Assembly (NCBI GenBank): GCA_031841125.1
Contig: CM063108.1
Location: 42,960,268 to 43,024,267, forward strand
DNA from: Acanthococcus lagerstroemiae
Taxonomy: Eukaryota; Arthropoda; Insecta; Hemiptera; Eriococcidae
DNA length: 64,000 nt
Direction: 5' to 3'
Shown here: one piece after another, positions 22,587 to 34,500 of the stretch
How the letters are laid out: every line of letters starts with the position of its first letter
Numbering within the stretch: the first letter of the stretch is position 1
The notes under the pieces: generated by a model
The model's input: only the letters and a program-made list of their open reading frames with translations
What the model was told of the DNA's origin: nothing
Database searches by the model: none
Program-made: the position numbers and the translations under genes

Positions 22587-25500
22587 ATGATTGTCTTTAT
22601 TCTACCCATTGTCACCTTATTTTGTGCTGATTTACCCTTCACGAGAAGTACTAACGAAACAGATGCCTTGGATACTTTGGAAGCAACACACGGAAAAATA
22701 ATTCACGCTTCGGTTGTAAGTACCTACAGATAGATAAAGAAATACGATCATCTAGGCTTATAATCTTCAATTCTTTTTCGATTGAGAGGTAAATTATATG
22801 TTATATGAGTATAAGTAACTTGAGTGTTGAAAAAAAATAATAATAACACTTTTCACTTATAACTGAGTAGTAAAATGAATGAGAAAAACTGAAGGAAAAT
22901 GTTTGGTAATGTTATATTGCACATCAAGAGTCAGAAGTTAGTGTTTCCTTCGCATATAACACTCACGTTTGGCTCTTTATTTTGTGAAATGCTTTTTACA
23001 ATACATGATCAGAAAGGGAAAACATTCACCGCTTCGTCTTGTCAAAAAAGCAACGCTGAAAAATTCAGCATGTGCATTTTCCCAACTGAAAGGAAACCTA
23101 CAGTTCAGATAGCAAATAATATCAGGAAGCAACAATAGTCATGAGATAACGTTGTAATAACATTCTCGGTATTAGTCGGCCATTCTCGGCATCTGTCGGA
23201 ATTCTTGGTATCGCTCAGTGCCTGCATGTAAAAATGTGACTCATGCTTTTACATTGAGGCACGTTTACTTTACATTGAGGTTATACTTGTATCTGATTCG
23301 TCAATGAAAGGTGCTATTTTCCTTTTGCAAAATACTAAAATAAGCTTCTTCTTTCTCACCATGTATTGTAAAAAACATATTTATTACCTAACTGGAAAAT
23401 ATACTTCTATTTTACAGCTATAATCTGGGGCCATTAGTAAACTTGACCAAACCTACTCGGAATAGTGAAATACTGAATCTGCCTTACCATCAGTAATAAC
23501 CCACTCATTGGTAGTGGCAATTGTATTCTCCCCTCTCCAGAGAGGTAGGGTACAATATGTTTTGTTTTAAGATTCTGGTAGGTACACAAGCAAAGAGAAA
23601 GAAAAAAGTTCTTATCTTTGAAATCTTTCAAAAAGCACCTTCCTTTCCACTTTTGACACCATATATGGAAGAAATCATATTCGGTACCAATTTTCTAGGA
23701 GAGGGAGGTTACATTCTAGATTTTTTCAGGACGCAGTGTCTTGCTGTACCCCCAGGGTCGCCTCCACTGCCTCCCTTTATTTGTTCTATCTTTAGCACGA
23801 CTGTAAAAGCCCTTTCATTAGCTTAAATCTTGCATATGTTTTCATATCAGATAGAAACAGAAAATTGTACAAATTATAGGCTGCCCAGATAATTTTTAAT
23901 AGAAACGAGTACTGCGGGTCATTCGAAAAATTTTTCGAGCGAACTTGCATCTCGCTCCAGGAGTCTTTCTAGACTATGTCAGGGATGTAAGTAAGGGGGT
24001 TTGCGATTTAGGGAGTACAAATATCCCAAATTTATCCAATTACCCACATGTACCTATATAAAGAAAATTTGGTCAATGGGGAGGGGGCGATTGACCCCCC
24101 CCCCCCCCAATCAGTACTGACCTGGCCTATGTTATAATTGATTCTCACCTACTCTTCCCCCTTTTCTTTTTTCTCTCCCTGGATCTAGTCAAATATTGTT
24201 TGTTAAGAAGAAATACGGACTAAAAAACTGTTCATGATGCCTACATTTCTTTTCATTTGCATTAATCTTTTTTGCGATAATCTTGAAATAAATATTTGAG
24301 TGCCTTTTGTATGTATATATTCCATCTTTATACATATCGCATATAATAATTTCTTCATTTTGTTTATGGCCCCGTGGTAGCTCAATGTGCTTTGACAAAC
24401 TTGAAAAATAAAATCACAATGCCACAACTTAAAAGTGAAAAAACACTTATTATCAGCTTCAGCATAACAAAAGAGTGCTTCTTAAGATTTTTGGGGAAAA
24501 GATAGGGTTCTATTCTTTTACAATATCAAAAGAGTATTTTCCTATTTTCCTCTACAAAGAGTAGTAGCCTACAATTATGATCTACCAACTTAACTATTGA
24601 GGACTCTGATATCGGCTCCCAAATGATAAGATGCTTAAGATTAGCCACAATTTTGAAGCCTCTGAAACGCCACCTAATAGACTGCCACTGCGGTGGTTCA
24701 CAACCAATCAGAAAGCTTCACTTATGCAAAATGACTGCATGTGTGTGAATAGCCTCCGATTCTCCCTAAATAAGGAAACTATTGCATGCGATAACAAAGA
24801 CCAAATTGACGCAGCCATAGGCAGAATAACTAACTACCTGAAAGAAGTCTTGGAGGATTGCACAGAAAATAAAGAGGCTAAGTCCGGAAATAACTGGTGG
24901 AATAGAAACTTACAGAACATCAAAAATGTTATCACGAAACTTAAAAAGAAATATCAAAGAATAACCCACCAAATAAAAAAAGAAATTCTTAATTTGGTAA
25001 TCAAAAATGCAATTAAAATGTATTGAAAAAAGATACTTGAAGCAAAAAATAAATCATGGAGAAACCTTGTTGAGTCTTCTATTGCTTGGGGCAGGCCATA
25101 TAAAATTCTAACTGGAAAAAGAAGCATGGTGAACATGCCGGCAATCAGTAATGGAAGTCGTACCGCGTACGAGACTGAAGAAAAAATGAAAATGATTATT
25201 GAAAGTATCTTTCCCACAATTCACAATCCTGCCAGCGAAAACATAACATATAATAGCGATAACGTGCCCGAAATTGATGTAGGAAGAGGAATTAACGTAA
25301 TTAAATGCGATAAAGTAATAATACATGAAATAGTGAAAAAACTTAAAAATAAAAAAGCCGCGGGCCTAGATGGGATCTCGAATATACTCATAAAAATAAT
25401 TAATCAAATATTCCCTGAATTACTTGTGGAATTGTTTCGCAAATGTCTATAGAGTTCAATTACTACCCAAAATTATGGAAATACGGTAAAGCATGTTTTC

Positions 25501-28500
25501 TCAACAAACCTGACAAAGATCCCACCTTGCCAAACTCATACAGAATCATAACACTTACAGCTAATCTAGGGAAAGTATACGAAAAAAGTATAAATAAATA
25601 CTTGAATAAATTTATTGACCAAAACTCTATATTTCATGAATTACAGTTCGGTTTCATAAAGGGACGCAGCACTGAGGGAGCCACATGCCAGCTAATAGAA
25701 TATATAAAGAATGACTTGAAAACAAGTAAAAGACACAGTTTAATTCTAGGATTTGACGTCTCGGGAGCATTTTATAGAATATAAGATGGTCTTCAATTCT
25801 TGAAATAATGAAAAAAAAAATGTATTCCCACCCTGTATAATAGAATTGATTCATTCTTTTTTAACAAATTGATACTTAAAAAACGGTGAAGAGAAAAATT
25901 TCAAGTTGAGTGCAGGTGTACCTCGGGGGTCGGTATTAGGGCCAATACTTTTCAATATTGCCATGCGCACTGTACATAAAATTATTCTTAGAGAAAATAG
26001 GAAGCTAATAAGTTATGCTGATGACCTCCTTTTAGTCTCAGGAATGTATAACGAGAATGATATAAACAAAACCCAACGAATAATTAAACTAATTAAAGGA
26101 AGGGTAAGTAATTTAGGACTTCATTTCAATGCAAATAAAACCCAGGCAATGTTGGTATCTAGAAAACATGACAAAAATACTATCAAAGAAAAAATACAAA
26201 ATAAAATAGTTGTTAATGAAACCCCCATCAAAATCAGTCCGGTAATCAAGTATTTCGGTCTTAAAATTGACGACATGCTGAACTTTAAAAACCACATAGA
26301 GTACATAATTGAAAAAATATACTAATACTCGTGAATCTAACAAATCTGCGTCAGTACATACTTCCTACAAATCCGCGTCACCGAGAAATTATAACTCAAA
26401 TCGAATTTTTTTAGCACAGTTTTTTTTCTTAAATGCTAAATAATACAAATTCAGAAAGTATACTCCATAAAAATAAATTTTGAAAATTTTGTATATTGAC
26501 AGTAAATTCACGTCAGTCTAAAAACCTGCATTTCCACGTCAGCTGTATACTTTTTCCAAATTTGCGTCAGGGGTTGTATACACTGTACATGAAGCTAACA
26601 AATCCAAGTCAGACAATGTTGCCATATTTCATCTTACATTTTTGAACAATTATTCACCGCGACTTCGACGGTGGCTTATTTTTCATGCCAAACCCGTGCG
26701 TCCTCAACTACATCTTATCTCTCGCGATTTCGACAAATTCTTCCATACATCCATCAGGCATTTTATTCGAAACTTTGGGAATAAAATTACAGTGGGGTTT
26801 AAATTTTGAACATGAATGAAATATTTTCCAGTTCTATGTACGCTCCCAGAACAATTTTCCATCCATATAATACTGTGCAATAACATTTTTTTTTTTTTTG
26901 ACTGGCGACTTGCATATTAGGTCAATAGTAACCCCAGGTCCATCTTCCCAGCCAACGTCATAAAGGTCTGGAAACCTGAAAATAAAATGATCGAAGAAAT
27001 AGTATTTTGGAGTATTCAGTTAGATAAAAAGGTCGTTGTCACAGAAGAATTATTGGATTGGTTATAGGCTATTGCTCTGAAAGATATTACAAGTTAACTC
27101 GTTACTCGAGGGGGGTCGGCAAAAAATCACGCATCTTGATACTCGACAAAAAACGATGGGGGAAAAAATTCATGGAAAAATTAGTAAATTATTATGGACC
27201 TGTCCTACCCTAATGTAAAAAATAAATAAATAAATAAAATAAGATGCTTGGAAGAAATAAAAATTTCCATGGAAATTTCTATCAACAACACGAACGCACT
27301 CCGCAATCAATTCAATGAAACAATGATTGGAAGAAACGTCAATAATGGAGAAAAAGCGTGATTGGAAGAGGCTCGTTGCCGACCCTAATAAAAAACACGA
27401 AATAACAGATCTATTGAAGGAAAACCTGAAAGTTCTTTGCAATGAAATTGGCAATGAAAATGATTATCGGAAAAAATATTACGTTCCCGATGCTTTCGAT
27501 TTCAAGGGTCTTATGATGCAAATGTGTAGGTCTAGCACTGATCCTTGAACCTGATGTCACTGTTGCCAGAACGGCATTTCTGTTGCTAGATCTAGCAGAA
27601 TTTTTCATTTTTAGCAGCGAAAATTTCATTTTGCCGTTCGAATTCTCGCTGGAAAACTCCTTTCGAACGAACTTTAGCAGAATTTATTTAGAAATTTGAC
27701 AGAATTTGGGACTTTCAAGAGCTGAATTCAATTTTCACGTCTAGCAACACTGGCTGGTGCACCGAGTATATTTATGACCTATACAGTTTACAAGTCAGTC
27801 AAGGCTATTGACGAATCAAAAATTTAACTTTACAAAATTTTCTACCCATAACTTGTTCGCATGAAATAATTTTGTTATTTTAACAAAACCGCGTCAACTG
27901 TATATTAAATTTTTTAACAAATCCGCGTTATCGACAAACCCATGTCAGTATAATGACATGGATTTGTCGGTGACGAGGATTTGTTAGAAAAATTAAGATA
28001 AGAGTTGACGCGGTTTTGTTAGAATATCAAAACTGACGATGTAACATTAGACGTTGTAGTCAAGATGATAGGACACATTACATCAAAACCGAAGGTGGCC
28101 TTTCTTAAGCATCCACCAGCTCTCAATAACTGAGGTTCATCCTCCCACGAATCAGGAAAAAATCAAGCAAAAAGCTGTATCCTATTAAGATAGGTGAATC
28201 GGCCTCTGGCGATTTTTTCGATTTTTACTGTAGTCTTCGATGAGTACTGATAAAATAAAATTTTTGAGCCTATGACGACCTTCCGACCCACTTTCAGAGA
28301 AGTGTGACCTTGATATATGTGATTTCCTTGCTTTTAGCATTATCTTAGACATTTTTCGATCAATTGAAGCGAAACTCAGTAAATAGTGGGTATAGTGTTG
28401 CGGGTACAAATATTCTAAACTTTTTCAGAATTTTTATCGCTTATACACACTAACTGAAAATCGGTTTTGAAATTTTCAAAAAAGCGTCTTGTGCGCCATT

Positions 28501-31500
28501 TTTGAGATAAAAATTCAAAAAAAAAATTCACGTAAATTTTTCAAAGTATTTTTCAACGAAATACCCCCATTTTTAGCCATTATTAATTCCGGGTGCATAT
28601 CTAAACAAGGAAAACACAATTTAAAAAAAATCAATATCACTCATTTTTGGCCGTTTTTATGATTATTAATAATAGGGAACAAACTTAAAAAATATGAAAA
28701 ATCCGTATTCACTAAATAGGTCAAAAAATTGAAAATGTCAACATGAAAGACGAGATCGGTCATAATTCATACTGCAAAAAAAGAAAATCGCCATAAAATT
28801 GGAAACTACCGTCCGATCACCTCCTGCCTAACGGTAGCAAAAATCTCCTCCAACACAGAATACGATCTCTACTGAACGAACAACCCAAAGAACAAGCTGG
28901 ATTTCGTAAAGCATTCTTAACCATAAATCACCTACACGTACGTCATGAACCAAATCTTCGAAAAATGCCCAAAATATCAAATCAGCCATTACGTAACGCT
29001 AATTGACTACAGCCAAGCATTCGATTCAGTAACACATCAGTTTATGACAAAGTCGTTACGAACCCAGGGAATTCCACAAAAATTACATACATAATTTTAA
29101 TTTAGAAAATGCACAAGAAAACAAAAGTGCAAATAAAAACCGAAATAGAAGGACGTTACTTGGAAAGAAAAAGGAGCGTTGCGCAGGGAGACCCGTTATC
29201 GTCAATACTATTCAACAGCACTCTGAAGCATACATTCCGGTGAATAAGCGAATAAACGTTAATAGGGAAAGAATCAGTAATCTCAGACTTGCTGATGATG
29301 TAATTCTCCTCTCCAACTCGGAGAGAATGCTAAAGGAAATGAGCGGAGAGCTAGTTGCACAAGGTGAGGAATCAGGATTAGAACTGAATATTAAAAATAC
29401 CGAAAAGCTAACAAATCGCAAAAGTCTAATGAAAACGATGATAGTTATACATATAGGAAGGAAACAGAAACAATAGAAGAGGCAACTTTCTTAGGACAAT
29501 TAATATTAGCGGTAGCTAACCATTCAAACCCTTCAAAATAAGCAACCACTCGAAATTCGATGGAAAGATTGATCCTCGGGTACCAACTAAAAGACCGTAA
29601 AAAGTAACAGATTTAAAACAAAAGAGCAAATAATTTGGACTTAATTAGATATATTGAATGAATAAAATGGAAGTTGGCGAGACACGTAACAAGGCTGAAT
29701 GATGACCAATGGACCTATAACACAACTTTTTGATATTTAACACACTGAAAAAAGGAAAAAGGTCACCAATAGACTCGGTAAAGCGACGACATTAATAAGT
29801 TCTTGAGGGGTGCAGGAGGGGGGGGGGATAAAAACTTTCGAAGAGTCAGCAGATAGGAGAGAGTGGGAACGACTGCCGGAAACCATTGCTCTCTATGAGC
29901 CGAAGATCAACAAAATGAAATGTCAAAAATATTATAATGCTATGGTATCCTCTATAAAGGCATTTCGATTTGATTTTGATTTGACTCCATGATCAACTGG
30001 ACAAGAAGCTGTTCCCTACGGTAGACCTACACGCCAAAATACCTTGTTACTTGAACAATAAATGCTGCTGGTTTTTTAATTCAAATACGACAATAGTGGA
30101 AGAAAGGTCCGGCCTAGCGATTAAATTTTTGGGATGCAAAACGTAAGAGACCCGGTTAATTAATTTTAAAAAATTTTCAGTGCTGCTGTGGATTGCAACA
30201 AAAAGAAAGAGCCCACAGGCCATACTAGCCTCGGGATACATTTCAGAGTTGCCCCTTTTCTTCAATTATGAATTTCCCTGACTTTTCCCTGATTTTTCCT
30301 GATCCACCTTTCAATTTTTCCTCAACGAGCAAGCCTGCTGGTTGGAAGTTCATTAATGAGTGTTGTCACTCACTTTTTTTCTCCTCCAATTTCTAGTACC
30401 GTAATTTTCTACCAATAGAGGCAGTTAACAAAATTCTTATATAGAGCTAGACATGGAAACCAACCGCCATGATACTTCTAACCACGCAATTTTATTAAGA
30501 ATTTATTTTTTGAAAATTCCCTGACTTTTCCCTGACTGAAAAAATTCCCTGACTTTTCCGTGATTTCCAGAACTACCACACGCTGGGTAACATATTTGTA
30601 ATTCAAGTACCTGAAGAACACAGGCATGAGATTCGAGGAAGCGTTATCGAGAATAAAATAAATGACAATGAACATTCGAAAATCAGCTGTTTTCTTTTAG
30701 AACGAGGCACCACGTGCCTGGCATGCATAGTACTTGAAAAATCACACACTATTTCACATATACTTAGTACAGATAAGATGCGATGTTGCCATCCGATGCG
30801 ACGTGAATTTGATAGGAATCAGAAAAGATACTATACTGCAATTAGCGGCAATGACGCGAATTTGTTAAAAACTAGTATAGTTATGATACGGTGTATAGAA
30901 GTATTCGGGGCGATCATGCGCTCCTGGCGGGACTTCAGTTGGACTAAAGTACACAAAATATACAAAAACCTGTAAATTCAAGTCATCATTTATTTTGCAT
31001 ATCTGCATCGATCAAGGGGTTCTGAACCAAAATACATGGAAAAACAAATCCACGTCAGTATACTGACGCGGGTTTGTCAGTGACGCGGATTTGTTAGCAA
31101 ATTTAACATAGAGTTGACGCGGTTTTGTTAGAATATCGAAACTACAAGTATTTCAATCTATTTAGAGGACTGTATGGTAACAAATACGGATATAATTATA
31201 AAAATAGAATAATACTATACAAGGGTATATTCGAAACTCTAATCGATTACTGCTTAGCGGCTTATGTCCCCTGCCTCAGCAAAACTTCCGTAAAAAAACT
31301 ATTGACAACACAAAGGAGAGTACTCATAAATGTAATTTCGGGATACCGCACGATATCATATCAAAAAGTTAATATAACGGCGGGAATAATACCCATCGAC
31401 CTAAAAATGAACATGAGAAATGAAATTAAAAATATGAAGAATGAGAGTGAATCTTTAACAAAAAGGGAAAAACTGGAGAAAATTAACGAGATAAGGAATA

Positions 31501-34500
31501 AGTACGACGAACTGTGGCAGGATAGATACTCCGCACTGATGGAAAATAGTGAAGATAAAATAATTTGTAAATTTATTCCAACAGTGTTCGATCGGTATAA
31601 ACTAAAAAAGAAGACATTTTATACGAACTATTTTATTACACAGATTATTACAGCTCATGGAAATTTCGGTTCCTACTTATATAGATTTAAAATTAAAGAA
31701 AATAGTACATGTAATGCTTGTAATGATGAGAACGATACCCCGGAGCATGCAATTACTAGATGCAGAGCCAGCGGCACAAAAAAAAAGTCTGACTACCCTA
31801 AACGAAATGGAATTGGAAAAATATCTGGGGGAACTCGGTGGTATCATGAAGGGAAGGGAAGAAGAGGGTTCGTCCACTCTAGCACATAGCTCCGGGTCAT
31901 CGTAATTAAAGCAATCGTCGCGAACACCGCAATGTGAGGGCGTCTTGGATCTTCAATGGACAAGTTAATAAACAATCGCTGGATCTTAGGTAGCCATTGC
32001 GAAAGAATTATGAAAATTTTACAATATTTAAAATAAAGGGAAAAAAAGAAAAGCCTCCGATTCTTCAACATGATAACGCTGAAGTAACGGTGGTGAACTA
32101 TAATAGTATACTACACACCAAGATTCAAAAGTGAGTGTTTAGGTACCTACATGCGAGGGAAAGTTTGCGAATGAGCGTAGTGAATACACAGCTTCTGAGT
32201 CATGTAAACTCACATTTTGCTCTTGTTTTGTAAGATATTTTTTACAATACATGATCAGAAAGGGAAAACATTAACCGCTTTGTCTTGTCAAAAAACCACC
32301 GCTAAAAAATTCAGTATGTGCATTGTCCCAACTGAAAGGAAACCTATAGTTCAGATAGCGAATAATATCAGGAAGGAACAATTGCCATGAGATAACGTTG
32401 TAATAACATCCTCGATATTAGTCGGCCATTCTCAGCACCCGTCGGCATTCTTGGTGTCGCTCCCTCGTGTCGGTCGATAAACATGCCTGCATGTAAAAAT
32501 GTGACTCATGTTTTTACATTGAGGCACGTTTACTTTACATTGAGGTTATGCTTGTATCTGATTCGTCAATAAAAAGTACTAAGTTCCACTTGCAAAATAT
32601 TGAAGTAAACATCGCCTTTCTGATCATGTCTTGTAAAAAAGAATTTTCTAATTTCTGGCAGAAATGCCCCAGCGGCAGTCCATTAGGTCGCATTTGAGAG
32701 AGGCTTCAAAATTGTGATGATTCTGTGTCACTTCTTGTCACTCTGACTGAATCAGTTTATCAGTGGCTCAATAATCAGGTCAGAAGCCAATATGATCGCT
32801 GTATCACATGAGATAGCCGATAGTTGGGTGGTGTAAAAATATGTCTCCATACTTGTACAGAAAACGCTAGTCTCAACAACACACAGTATTTCCACTGTAA
32901 CAGCTACTGACTGACAAACTTACATCGGTGATTAACGCACACTGATACTTATATTATATTATGTATATGAGGAGTGATATTTCAAAACGGCCCCTGTCCA
33001 CTTTCCAAAACTTTCAACTTGGTGAAGAGTATGGCGGTGTATGCATGCCCCGCCGCTATCCTGCCAGGGCCACTATGGGATAACCCTACTGACCGAGGCA
33101 ACGCTCATCCAGCATTAACCTGAAATTTGGGTGCATCACAGACAGACACACTACTTTCCTTCACCCCTCACCTCTTCGTCTTGATACCTTTGGCGACGCA
33201 AGAAGGTGGTGACGGCGGGGTGAGCCCTGCCGGGGGGTTCGCAGCAGCTGTAGCAGCTCTAGGATGGTACAGAGTCGTTGTGTCCGATGTGTGCCGAGCT
33301 CTATTTACAGGAGAATGAAATAACGTTGTCTTTTGTGTACCTATACCATATACGAGTATACGTGCCACCAGTGACACTTAGATTGCCTAGTAAAAACACC
33401 GACCTGAATATAGGTAGGTTGATAGTGGAGGAATATGAGTACATGTATCTTTCACCAGATGACGCTATAAGACGAGTTTCGAAAAAGAAAATTAGACATA
33501 TAGACCGTTTTGGAATATCGCTCCTCAGTCCTCATATACATATACTATACTCATACACACAGTCTGGAATAATCTAGAATTCTCTACGTCTAGAATGGTG
33601 CGGTAAAGTCTAAGGTAAATTCACCAGTAGTTGACCGTGTTCCAGTAGTTGATCAATTTCCCCTAAAATCCCTGTTTGCTAAGCTTGGGGCATTGTACAA
33701 TAGGCCACACCTATATCACATCATGGTATAGGGTTTGCCAACTTTACAATGCTCCAAGCTTAGCAAACAGCTATTTTAGGGGAAATTGATCAACTACTGG
33801 AACACGGTCAACTACTGGTGCATTTACCATACGGTACCTACAATTGGCATTTCTTGTATGAGTACTAACAATATTTACAATAATCTGTTATGACTCTCTC
33901 AATAATCGGCTATCTTCGCATAATCGTCGGACCAATTATTCGGTAATCAACTAGACCTCTGTATTAGTCTGAGCCCCTAACCCTGGCATTAACGAAACTT
34001 CAGAAAATGTTGATATCTAGATGATTCTATCAAGGGCAACTTGTATTTTTTCTTGCAGTTATTTCGTCATGGAGAGCGAAGTCTTCTTAACAACAGTTAC
34101 CCAAACGACCCATATCCATGGTCTATGTTATCGGCAGAAGGGGTTGGCCAGTTGACCAAAGTAAGTTTCGTTTGTCCAGCATCTCGTTCTTATTAACCAC
34201 TACTTACATGAATTAATAACAGAGAGGGTCTCACTGAAGGTGTGAAAACCCTTGAATGAATATTAAGTACGTTCTAAAGACTGATGAATAGTGGAAGTGG
34301 ACTTACCAAACGATTCTAACTATGTAATGGTCTGCTGGCAAATCAATGTAACATACACTCATTTCAGTATAGAGGTAATTAATCAGGCTACTACTCACAT
34401 AGTGTTCTATCACACTAAATTGATATTTTGCTTTTGACTTCTCAGGAAGGGAAGCAACGTATGTATGAGTTGGGAAAATGGTTCCGTGCAAGATACAACA

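Larger units (their letters stand above)
26337..31131. mobile_element. Large insert with inward arrays of CTAACAAATCCGCGTCA motif
   Basis: Interrupts the LINE between RT and C-terminal coding. The left end has at least six + copies of (CTA)ACAAATCYGCGTCA variants (26337, 26369, about 26508, 26530, 26556, 26600). The right end has the inverted form TGACGCGGATTTGTTAG (about 30853, 31062, 31079, 31114). An internal copy of the ends forms a 165-bp palindrome at 27868-28034. GAAT borders both sides (26333-26336, 31131-31134) and could be a 4-bp duplication; however, gaatatcRaaact also follows the internal palindrome, so the right border could lie about 13 bp further on. No transposase recognised. 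The interior holds an unrelated decayed RTE fragment. Confidence 0.65.
24764..32051 (+). mobile_element. R1-clade LINE in gene A intron 1, split by a 4.8-kb insert
   Basis: Flanked by a 13-bp direct duplication agcctccgattct (24751-24763 and 32052-32064). The 3' end is A-rich (aaaataaagggaaaaaaagaaa). The coding halves are 24764-26336 and about 31131-31905, separated by the motif-array insertion at 26337-31131. 5'-truncated: it starts downstream of the endonuclease. Confidence 0.88.
24645..32717. mobile_element. Older TIR element, outermost layer of the intron 1 nest
   Basis: CCACAATTTTGAAGCCTCTG at 24645 and onwards (through 'cacctaatagactgccactg', to about 24690) is matched in inverted orientation at about 32668-32716 (cagtccattaggtcgc..ggcttcaaaattgtg). 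Subtracting the LINE (24764-32051) and the MITE (32238-32640) leaves an element of a few hundred bp. Boundaries and class are unresolved; the pair could also be two independent inverted copies. Confidence 0.5.

Noticed and set aside
22899..23138. 79-codon open frame after gene A exon 1
   Set aside because: It lies inside a MITE; the sister copy at 32238-32640 does not keep the frame, and it carries no acid phosphatase motif.
27327..27548. 73-codon frame inside the motif-array insert as its possible transposase
   Set aside because: Too short, no catalytic motif and no similarity that I can name; the surrounding DNA is decayed.
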